Shown here in pieces: positions 7,378-13,870 of a stretch of DNA of 16,929 nt. The DNA is taken from contig DAIOGN010000076.1 in the NCBI GenBank assembly GCA_036745245.1, positions 1 to 16,929 on the forward strand, in the 5' to 3' direction. Position 1 is the first letter of the stretch, and each line of letters starts with the position of its first letter. The notes below the pieces were generated by a model, which was not told the DNA's origin, made no database searches, and saw only the letters and a list, made by a program, of their open reading frames with translations. Made by a program: the position numbers and the translations under genes. The stretch is from DAIOGN01 sp036745245 (GTDB lineage Bacteria; Zixibacteria; MSB-5A5; JAUVRN01).

Positions 7378-7998
7378 ATGAAAACACGCTTTGTATGGAT
7401 CTTCGGCCTGCTCGTGGCCAGCCTGTCGTGGGGATGTTCCAGCAACAAGGACCTGATCAAACAGCAGGAGACTCAGATCACCGAGCTGCAAGCCCAGGTC
7501 ACCAATCTCGAAACCGAACTGGCTGCCGAGAAGCGGCGTTCGGAAGAAATGAATGCCGAGCTGGAGGCGGCCCTGTCGGAATACCAGAAGAAGGAGCAGG
7601 TCCTGCTCGAGAAAATCGACGACAAGTCCGTGATCACAGTGTCCGATGCCATGCTCTTCCAGTCGGGCGGAGTCAACCTCACGGACAACGCGAAGGACAT
7701 TCTCGATCGCATCGGCGAAGTCCTGTCACGTTACCCCGACCGTGAAGTCCGCGTGGCCGGTCACACCGACAACGTGGGCATCGGACTCGAGTTCCAGGGT
7801 CGATTCCAGTCGAACTGGGAACTCTCTACCGCCCGCGCGTCTTCGGTACTTCACTACCTGCGCGCGAAGCACAACGTCCCCCCCGACCACATCGCCGCCG
7901 TGGGCTACGGCGAGTTCCGTCCCATCGGCGACAACTCCACGCCCGAGGGTCGCGCGTCGAATCGGCGAGTGGTGATTGAGGTCGGGCCGAAGCTGTAG
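7378..7998 (+). CDS. OmpA-family lipoprotein with coiled-coil stalk
   Basis: An envelope protein expected to anchor the outer membrane to peptidoglycan. The ATG at 7378 has GGAGG 6 nt upstream, giving 206 residues. A signal peptide ends at Cys20 (LSWGC), probably a lipidation site although Trp at -2 is unusual. Residues 24-83 have a strong heptad coiled-coil pattern rich in Gln, Glu and Leu. An OmpA/MotB-like domain follows (about 88-206). Its peptidoglycan-binding signature is present: AGHTDN, then NWELSTARA and SNRRVVIEV. There is no beta barrel, so this is a stalked lipoprotein and not a porin. The O-antigen-ligase-like gene begins 21 nt later, suggesting co-transcription. Confidence 0.88.
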   Translation: MKTRFVWIFGLLVASLSWGCSSNKDLIKQQETQITELQAQVTNLETELAAEKRRSEEMNAELEAALSEYQKKEQVLLEKIDDKSVITVSDAMLFQSGGVNLTDNAKDILDRIGEVLSRYPDREVRVAGHTDNVGIGLEFQGRFQSNWELSTARASSVLHYLRAKHNVPPDHIAAVGYGEFRPIGDNSTPEGRASNRRVVIEVGPKL

Positions 7999-8019
7999 GG
8001 TCTGTTCATTGAACTTCGC

Positions 8020-9432
8020 ATGAGCATCCGCGCCCTCGACCGGTTCGCGTGGGGCGCGGATGCACCCTGGGGCCCCGGGCCGCTTGTGTGGCTGGGCTTC
8101 CCGCTTCTGGCCGTTTCCTCCGTGATGTTGTGGTTTCTGCCTTCCACACTTGCGACCGCGGCGGGCGCCGGCCTGGCGGTGGGGCTCCTTCTGGCCATCC
8201 CGCTTTTGTGGCGCGAAGGCTACACGCTCATGGTGCTGTGGCTCGCACCTATCGCAGCCTTCGAACCTCTGCCCACGCCGGGCGTGCGAGCCGCCAAGTA
8301 CGTGCTGCTGGCGGCAGCCATTGCCGTCGCAATCGCGAAGCGAAATCTCAGCGACATGCCGGCCGGTCGCTTCGACGTGAAAGCGATTCTACCCTCCGCG
8401 GTGCTTCTGGGCTGGCTGTGGTTGCGTGCGCTTCTCGGCGCGGAGCCACTGGCCGGTGCGCTGGAAGCGGGGCGGCTCACGCTGGTGGCGGGTGTCGCCT
8501 GGCTCTGGCTCACCGAACCGCCGCGCTCCGGCGCGCGTCGATACTACTTCGCACTCTGGATGGCCATGGCCGCTTTCCAGGCGACGGTGTGCATCGTGGA
8601 GGCCTCTGCGCTGGGCGCCCTCCGAAGTTATGGCACCTTCCCCAACGCCAATGCCATGGGAGCGTACCTGTTGATTTCAACGGGGCTTTGTTTTGCGTTC
8701 GCCATAGGTGCACAAAGACGAGCACACAAAGTGGGCCTGTGGTGTCTGGTCTCGGTCCAGCTGTTTGCAATGTACCTCACCGGATCGCGTGCCGCGTGGG
8801 TCGCGCTTCTGATCTGCCTTTTGGTGTCGGCCGCAACGGCCAGGCACTGGCGGAGCCTGGGTCTGGGGCTCATGACGCTTCTGGCCGTGGTCGTCGTGTA
8901 TGTATCGAACCCTCTGTTCCGCATGGTGACCCAGGCGGCGCTCAGGTTCCAGACGGGGCTCACGCATCGCCCCATTCTCTGGGAGGCGGCCGATCGAGCC
9001 GCCGACAACGTGCCACCGTGGGGATACGGCCTCGAGGCCGCGGGCGACGTGATGTCGAGGGAGGCTCGTTATCCGAGTGAGATCCACTCGGAGATTCTGG
9101 CTCCCATGATGAAGGCCGGCAATCCGCACAACTTCTACCGCGAGCTCTGGCTGGAGACGGGCCCCATCGGAATGGCCCTGTTTCTCATGGCCGTGTGGGC
9201 CCTTGCGCGTTCGGCCTGGAGACATCGTGCCTCTCCGGATCGAGCCCGCAGGGCCTATGCCATCACGCTTCTGGGAGTCACGTGCGGGCTCCTGGTTCAC
9301 GCGTACTTCGAGCGCTCCATGTTTCTGGGCACCATGTCCTATGCGATCTTCTACTGGTTTCTTGTCACGCAGGCGGTGCGTGAGAATGACCCTCTTCGGG
9401 CCGAGACTGCGCCCGCCTCTCCTGCGCGCTGA
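8020..9432 (+). CDS. O-antigen ligase/polymerase-like membrane protein
   Basis: A 470-residue integral membrane protein with about ten or more predicted helices. A central LTGSRAAWVALL and a large loop with NPHNFYRELWLETGPIG (the His-containing region) are typical of the Wzy_C/O-antigen ligase family. Members either join O-antigen to lipid A core (WaaL) or polymerise repeats (Wzy). Sequence alone does not separate the two, and exopolysaccharide or glycoprotein ligases also belong here. No clear ribosome binding site precedes the ATG. It lies 21 nt after the OmpA-like gene and the next gene starts 1 nt after its stop, so all three probably share a transcript. No other polysaccharide-cluster genes are adjacent. 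Confidence 0.8.
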   Translation: MSIRALDRFAWGADAPWGPGPLVWLGFPLLAVSSVMLWFLPSTLATAAGAGLAVGLLLAIPLLWREGYTLMVLWLAPIAAFEPLPTPGVRAAKYVLLAAAIAVAIAKRNLSDMPAGRFDVKAILPSAVLLGWLWLRALLGAEPLAGALEAGRLTLVAGVAWLWLTEPPRSGARRYYFALWMAMAAFQATVCIVEASALGALRSYGTFPNANAMGAYLLISTGLCFAFAIGAQRRAHKVGLWCLVSVQLFAMYLTGSRAAWVALLICLLVSAATARHWRSLGLGLMTLLAVVVVYVSNPLFRMVTQAALRFQTGLTHRPILWEAADRAADNVPPWGYGLEAAGDVMSREARYPSEIHSEILAPMMKAGNPHNFYRELWLETGPIGMALFLMAVWALARSAWRHRASPDRARRAYAITLLGVTCGLLVHAYFERSMFLGTMSYAIFYWFLVTQAVRENDPLRAETAPASPAR

Positions 9433-9433
9433 C

Positions 9434-10555
9434 ATGATCATCGCCGGGCTCGTCAGACGCTCCTGTGCGATTCTGGGTTGGCTTTGTGTGTGCGCCGTTC
9501 CAGCTATCGCCTTGCCTCTGGAGCGCCTCACGCTCCCCAAGGGGTTCGAAATCAGCATGTTCTCCGATGGCGTCGATGGTGCGCGGTCTCTCGCGCTGGG
9601 AAGCTCGGGTACGGTGTTCGTGGGCACGCGCACGACCGGTGTGGTGTACGCCCTGCGCGACAAGAACGGCGACGGCCGGGCCGACTCCACGTATGTAATT
9701 GCCCGCGGATTGAATCAGCCCAACGGCGTGGCCGTGCACGGGGCGGATCTGTACGTGGCCGAAGTGAATCGCGTGCTCGTGTTCCGTGGAATCGAATCGC
9801 TGCTCTCGTCGCCGCCCAAATACGAGATCGTGACCGACCGGCTACCGAGCGACCTCCATCATGGCTGGAAGTTCATCGGCATCGGCCCCGATCAAAAGCT
9901 CTACGTGCCTGTGGGTGCCCCCTGCAACGCGTGTCTGCGCGACGACACGCGCTACGCGTCGATCCTGCGAATGGACCTCGACGGAAGCCATATGGAGTCG
10001 TTCGCCACCGGCATTCGCAACACCGTGGGCTTCGACTGGCATCCCGACACCGACGAGCTGTGGTTCACCGACAACGGCCGCGATCACATGGGAGACGATC
10101 TGCCCTCCGATGAACTGAATCGCGCGTCCGTGCCCGGCCAGCACTTCGGGTTTCCCTACTGTCACGGGAAGGACGTACCCGACCCGGAGTATGGAGACGA
10201 TCGCGACTGTGCAGAGTTCGTGCCGGCCGCACTTGAGCTGGGAGCGCATGTGGCCGCACTCGGCGTGCGCTTTTACGAGGGGCGGTTGTTCCCCGAGGCG
10301 TATCGCGGAGGAATGTTCATCGCCGAACACGGGTCGTGGAACCGGTCCTCCCCCGTGGGCTATCGCGTGGTGTTTGTGGCGCTGGACAGCTCGAAGGTGG
10401 TGCGCCATGAACCGTTCGCCACCGGCTGGCTTTCGCCCGAGGGCGTGTGGGGCCGGCCCGTGGACGTGCTCCCCCTGCCGGACGGTTCGCTACTGATCTC
10501 CGACGACTACGCCGGCGCGGTGTACCGCGTTACCTACACCACGCCGCTCCGCTGA
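9434..10555 (+). CDS. Secreted PQQ-type glucose/sorbosone dehydrogenase-like beta-propeller
   Basis: A predicted exported six-bladed propeller of the GSDH family, which oxidises sugars or aldoses with PQQ where activity is known. With the ATG at 9434 it has 373 residues and a signal peptide cleaved near Ala26 (VPAIA before LPLERL). Supporting motifs include DKNGDGRAD, LNQPNGVAV, GWKFIGIGPDQKLYVPVG, GIRNTVGFDWHP, ELWFTDNGRDHMGDDLP and FIAEHGSWNRS. Cys pairs in GAPCNAC and around YCHG/DRDC may form disulfides. An in-frame ATG at 9386 would overlap the previous gene and lengthen the signal peptide, so it is less likely. Family members are often annotated as dehydrogenases without proof, and the substrate is unknown. 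Confidence 0.85.
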   Translation: MIIAGLVRRSCAILGWLCVCAVPAIALPLERLTLPKGFEISMFSDGVDGARSLALGSSGTVFVGTRTTGVVYALRDKNGDGRADSTYVIARGLNQPNGVAVHGADLYVAEVNRVLVFRGIESLLSSPPKYEIVTDRLPSDLHHGWKFIGIGPDQKLYVPVGAPCNACLRDDTRYASILRMDLDGSHMESFATGIRNTVGFDWHPDTDELWFTDNGRDHMGDDLPSDELNRASVPGQHFGFPYCHGKDVPDPEYGDDRDCAEFVPAALELGAHVAALGVRFYEGRLFPEAYRGGMFIAEHGSWNRSSPVGYRVVFVALDSSKVVRHEPFATGWLSPEGVWGRPVDVLPLPDGSLLISDDYAGAVYRVTYTTPLR

Positions 10556-10580
10556 AGCTGTCGTTGCCGGCCCGGGCCGA

Positions 10581-12749
10581 TCAATCGTAGGCCAGCACTT
10601 CGCGGATGGAGGCCTCGATATCCTCTTCCTGCGGCAGGATCTGCTTCTCCAGCGTCCCGTACCCCACGTAGCAGTCGAGAGCCGCGCGAATCGTGGGCGG
10701 GGCCAAAAGCAGGTCGAAGCAATGGCGACTCACCCAGCTCACCACTTCAATCCCGAAGCCCATCATCCGCGCCGCACCGTGCACCACAAGCAACCGTCCG
10801 GTGCGTTCGATCGAAGCAGCCACGGCTTCATGGTCCCACGGCGACAGGGTGCGCAGGTCGAGGACGTGCACACCGATCCCCTCGCCCTTGAGCTTCAACG
10901 CCACGGTCTTTGACAGGTGCACGGGGATTCCCCAGGTCACCAGCGTGATGTCGTCGCCCTCCACCACCGTGCGCGCCTTGCCGAACGGAATCGTGAAGTC
11001 GTCGCCCGGGTACGGCTCGGCCAGATCGGTGCGACGATACAGCACCTTCGGTTCGAGAAACACCACGGGGTCATCCGACCGCAATGCGGTTCGCAGAAGG
11101 CCGACGGCGTCGGTGGGATTGCACGGCAAAGCCACGCGCACCCCGGGCACAACGTAAGCTGCCTCGTTCGACTGCGAATGCCAGATCGCGCCGATTCCAC
11201 CTGTGTACCCCTGTGAAGGGACGCGGATCACCACCGGCATCGTGAAGGCGCCCGCCGATCGCCAGCGCATGGTGGCCGTCTCGGAACGGAAGTGGTGATA
11301 CGCCGGCCAGAAATAATCGTCGAACTGAATCTCCGGAGCCGCCTTGAGACCTCGAACGGCGGCGCCGTTGGCCACGCCCATGATGCACCCTTCCGCCAGG
11401 GGGGAATTGAAGCAGCGCCGCGGGCCGAACTGTCTCTGCAGGTTGGCCGTGATTCCGCCCGTGCGGCCGCCGAACACGCCACCCTTGCCCACCACGCGGT
11501 CGATGTCGGCAAGATTCGAAACGTCGGCCACGTCTTCACCCAGCGTGAACAGGGCGGGGTTGCGCGCGAATTCCGTGTGCAGGGTGCGGTTGATCGCGTG
11601 GATGAGCGTGATGGGTTCGCCCTCCGGCCTGGCCGGAACGTCGAACTGCGCGGAGGCAGGATCGATCTTGTCTGAGTACAGGTGCTCGAGGGCCGAATCC
11701 GGAGCCGGGAACGGCACGGTGTTGGTTTCGATCTGCCGGTCGATGTAGTCGCGCGCCTCGTCGATCTCGCGGTCGACCTCCTCCCGCACCCGCGCCAGTT
11801 CAGACTCGGACACGATCCCTTCCTCGATTAAGAACTGTGGATACGACTTGAGCGGATCGCCCTCCTGCTTCTTCGCAATGTCCTCCGGCGTGCGGTACAA
11901 CCGCTCATCGTCCTCGCACGAATGCCCGCGAAAGCGCATCACCTTGCCGTGGAGAATCGCCGGTTTGCGTTCGCGCCGGATCCAGTCGATCGCCTTGCCC
12001 GCGGCGGTCGCACACTTGATGGGGTCGAGCCCGTCCACCGAATCGAGCCAGATGAAACCCTGCTCGCGATAGCCGGACAACAGGGGGGGCAGAGAGCCGC
12101 CCGGAGTGTTTTCGGCCACGGAGGTGGAAATGGCCCAGCCGTTGTCTTCCACGCAGAACAGCACGGGACAGGGATGCACGGGATTGGCGGCAAAGTTGAG
12201 CGCCTCCCAGAATTCACCCTGGCTCGTGGTGCCGTCGCCGGTGCCCACGAAAATGAACTCGTCCGGATGAAACAGGTCGGTGCGGCCTTTCCAGTGCTCC
12301 ATCGAAGAGTAGAACAGACTGGCATAACCCATGCCCACGCCGGTAAGAAACTGCGTGCCCACGGGCGAAGAGGCGGTGTACAGCCGGCACTCCGGCTTGC
12401 CGAAGTGATACGGGATCTGACGTCCGCGCGAGCCGGGTTCTTCCGTGGACCCCACCGCCGCCGCCAGGACTTCCTTGGGCGTAAGTCCGGTGCGCAACGC
12501 CATGATCAGATCGCGGTAGTGCGTGACTACCCAGTCGACGCCCGGCTTGAAGTGCAATGCCACGCCGGCGAGAAGCGCCTCGTGTCCGGCGGAGCCGATG
12601 TAAAAGTGGCTGCGTCCCATGCGCTGCCAGCTCTCCACCACGGAGTCGAGCCGACGTCCACGGTACATGATCTGGTAGAGTTCGAGGAGGTCCGCCTTGG
12701 CCAATGAGCCGCCCGGCTTGGTCTTGGTAGTTGTGGCCTTCTCCGGCAT
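10581..12749 (-). CDS. Alpha-keto-acid dehydrogenase E1, alpha and beta subunits fused
   Basis: A thiamine-diphosphate E1 that decarboxylates a 2-oxo acid and acylates the lipoyl E2 of a dehydrogenase complex. Residues 15-345 are E1-alpha: the ThDP motif runs from GDG (171-173) to EDN (201-203), and the phosphorylation-loop-like RGHSCEDDERLYR is at about 274. Residues 380-722 are E1-beta: LGEDVADVS, GGRTGGITANL, FNSPLAEGCIMGVA, EIQFDDYFWPA, HSQSNEA and PVVFLEPKVLYR. The fusion and motifs favour a branched-chain (2-oxoisovalerate) type, but pyruvate cannot be excluded. I chose the ATG at 12749, with GGAG 12 nt upstream. A TTG at 12770 would add seven residues and cover that GGAG. No E2 or E3 gene is in the window. 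Confidence 0.93.
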   Translation of the reverse strand: MPEKATTTKTKPGGSLAKADLLELYQIMYRGRRLDSVVESWQRMGRSHFYIGSAGHEALLAGVALHFKPGVDWVVTHYRDLIMALRTGLTPKEVLAAAVGSTEEPGSRGRQIPYHFGKPECRLYTASSPVGTQFLTGVGMGYASLFYSSMEHWKGRTDLFHPDEFIFVGTGDGTTSQGEFWEALNFAANPVHPCPVLFCVEDNGWAISTSVAENTPGGSLPPLLSGYREQGFIWLDSVDGLDPIKCATAAGKAIDWIRRERKPAILHGKVMRFRGHSCEDDERLYRTPEDIAKKQEGDPLKSYPQFLIEEGIVSESELARVREEVDREIDEARDYIDRQIETNTVPFPAPDSALEHLYSDKIDPASAQFDVPARPEGEPITLIHAINRTLHTEFARNPALFTLGEDVADVSNLADIDRVVGKGGVFGGRTGGITANLQRQFGPRRCFNSPLAEGCIMGVANGAAVRGLKAAPEIQFDDYFWPAYHHFRSETATMRWRSAGAFTMPVVIRVPSQGYTGGIGAIWHSQSNEAAYVVPGVRVALPCNPTDAVGLLRTALRSDDPVVFLEPKVLYRRTDLAEPYPGDDFTIPFGKARTVVEGDDITLVTWGIPVHLSKTVALKLKGEGIGVHVLDLRTLSPWDHEAVAASIERTGRLLVVHGAARMMGFGIEVVSWVSRHCFDLLLAPPTIRAALDCYVGYGTLEKQILPQEEDIEASIREVLAYD

Positions 12750-12876
12750 GATTCGACTCGGCTCCTTCAATATGACTCAGGTGATGGCACCCGTGGGTGA
12801 CCGGGTTCCGTTTGGACGACGTAACTCCCTTGGGCACAGCGGGCTAGAATGCACGGCTCGCGTCCCGATTCGCGCC

Positions 12877-12904
12877 AATATAGAAATCCAGGCCGGATTG
12901 TCCA
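12877..12904 (-). promoter_or_regulatory. Sigma70-type promoter of the E1 fusion gene
   Basis: On the minus strand: TGGACA (12904-12899), a 16-nt spacer, then TATATT (12882-12877). Each hexamer matches 5 of 6 consensus positions. The expected transcript start near 12870 leaves about 120 nt of leader. It has the same spacer and -10 as the small-RNA promoter. Confidence 0.65.
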
Positions 12905-12929
12905 AGGGCAAGTGCGCGGTGCCCCGGGA

Positions 12930-12982
12930 GAACTCGGCGTTATCGCCGAACGGGGGGCGAAGAACTCGGCGGTCCCGCCGAG
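12930..12982. repeat. Two tandem hairpins sharing a GAACTCGGCG repeat
   Basis: GAACTCGGCG occurs twice in direct orientation (12930-12939 and 12962-12971). Each copy forms the left arm of a hairpin: TCGGCG-TTAT-CGCCGA (12934-12949) and CTCGGCG-GTCC-CGCCGAG (12965-12982). There is no T-run. It may be a REP-like element or a regulatory structure. Confidence 0.5.
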
Positions 12983-13110
12983 CGCATGCCTTACTGAATT
13001 GTTAACCTGTTCAGAATGAGCCGCTTAGTTTTTCTCGAACGGTTGGCAAGCCATCTGCAATACACAGGGTCAGAGTCAACCTAAACTGCGGGTTTTTCAA
13101 GGAGACGGCC

Positions 13111-13290
13111 ATGTACAACGAAGATCAATACCCCGAGCAAAGCCTCAGCCGCGCCGACTGGCGCCTGGATCCGAGCTACGAGGCCGATCGACTGTCCACG
13201 GACCCGGGCATGTTGAGCGACCCCGTGGAGACCGCCGCATACACCGACCGGATTGCACAGCGATCCGCCGGGTGGTTCAGAGCTTTCTAG
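13111..13290 (+). CDS. Orphan small protein, 59 residues
   Basis: Not recognised. The ATG at 13111 has AAGGAG with an ideal 6-nt spacing, and the frame runs to TAG at 13288. The product starts MYNEDQYPEQSLSRADWRL and ends RSAGWFRAF. It is hydrophilic, rich in Asp, Arg, Ser and Tyr, with no membrane segment, signal peptide, Cys or obvious metal site. The acidic middle has DPSYEADRLSTDPGMLSDP. A perfect 9-bp hairpin follows 4 nt after the stop, then a strong intrinsic terminator at 13329-13360, so the gene is its own transcription unit. Ribosome binding site plus terminator make it likely that this is translated. Function is unknown. Confidence 0.7.
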   Translation: MYNEDQYPEQSLSRADWRLDPSYEADRLSTDPGMLSDPVETAAYTDRIAQRSAGWFRAF

Positions 13291-13294
13291 CGGG

Positions 13295-13315
13295 TTTCGA
13301 AGCACTGCTTCGAAA
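13295..13315. repeat. Perfect inverted repeat after the small gene
   Basis: TTTCGAAGC, 3-nt loop, GCTTCGAAA: a perfect 9-bp hairpin. It could protect the 3' end of the small-gene mRNA or act as a binding site. No T-run follows it directly. Confidence 0.55.
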
Positions 13316-13328
13316 GCGGGACACAGGG

Positions 13329-13360
13329 AAGAGGCGCTATGGTTCGGCGCCTCTTTTTTT
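13329..13360 (+). terminator. Intrinsic terminator of the small-protein gene
   Basis: AAGAGGCGC pairs with GCGCCTCTT (9 bp, loop of 9) and runs into a tract of seven Ts (13354-13360). A textbook rho-independent terminator on the + strand, 38 nt after the small gene's stop codon. It separates that gene from the ACT protein gene. Confidence 0.88.
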
Positions 13361-13432
13361 GGAGTGATCCCGAAGGCGCGCCTGCGTACCATCCCCCGAC
13401 ACACTGCGCCAACCATCCCCAAGGAGAAGGTC

Positions 13433-13849
13433 GTGACCGAAGCCGTGCAGCGGGGCGAGTACTACTATGCCATCGTGGACAACAAGCCGGGCGTTCTGTA
13501 CAGGCTCCTGGATCACTTCCAGGTTCGCGGGGTGGGCTTCTACGCCTTCACGTGTTTCCCGATTCCGGGCAATAAATCCCAGCTCGACTTCTTCCCGATT
13601 GACGTTCCCCAGTTTCTGGGTGCAGCACGCGAGGCAGGACTGGCCATGATCGGACCTCGATCCGCGTTCGTGGTGCAGGGTGAAGACACGACGGGAGCGG
13701 TCGTGTCGTACCACGAGCGTCTGGCCCATGCCGGGATCAACGTGCACGCTGCCAACGGCGTCTCCGACGGCCGCGGCGGGTTCGGGTACGTCCTGTGGGT
13801 GAATCCTGAGGACTTCGAGAAGGCGGCCCGCGAGGTGGGACTGGCCTAG
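13433..13849 (+). CDS. Stand-alone ACT-like domain protein
   Basis: A 138-residue cytoplasmic protein with no catalytic domain. The GTG at 13433 has AAGGAG 6 nt upstream. The first half reads like an ACT domain (YYAIVDNKPGVLYRLLDHF, residues 11-29, the typical strand-loop-helix that opens with NxPG). The second half (about 70-138) may be a second, diverged copy (SAFVVQGED, HERLAHAGINVHAANGV). ACT domains bind amino acids or other small ligands and usually regulate enzymes; stand-alone forms are seldom characterised. It lies directly after the small gene's terminator, so it needs its own promoter, which I could not pin down. It converges on the glycosyltransferase gene. Confidence 0.75.
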   Translation: MTEAVQRGEYYYAIVDNKPGVLYRLLDHFQVRGVGFYAFTCFPIPGNKSQLDFFPIDVPQFLGAAREAGLAMIGPRSAFVVQGEDTTGAVVSYHERLAHAGINVHAANGVSDGRGGFGYVLWVNPEDFEKAAREVGLA

Positions 13850-13870
13850 TCTGCCCGGCTCGATTCTCTG

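Larger units (their letters stand above)
12750..13110. other. Divergent intergenic region, 361 bp, no annotated protein gene
   Basis: Holds the E1 promoter and its leader of about 120 nt on the minus strand. Two consecutive tandem hairpins lie at 12930-12982, and the ribosome binding site of the small-protein gene is at 13100. A 22-codon open frame at 13016-13084 has no ribosome binding site and is probably chance. No clear promoter for the small gene was recognised. Confidence 0.6.

Noticed and set aside
10569..10578. GGCCCGGGCC palindrome between convergent genes as a terminator
   Set aside because: It is self-complementary but has no room for a loop and no T-run on either strand. It is probably a chance GC-rich palindrome.
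13016..13084. A 22-codon leader peptide upstream of the small-protein gene
   Set aside because: No ribosome binding site and no run of regulatory codons. Its composition looks random and it does not overlap the next gene.
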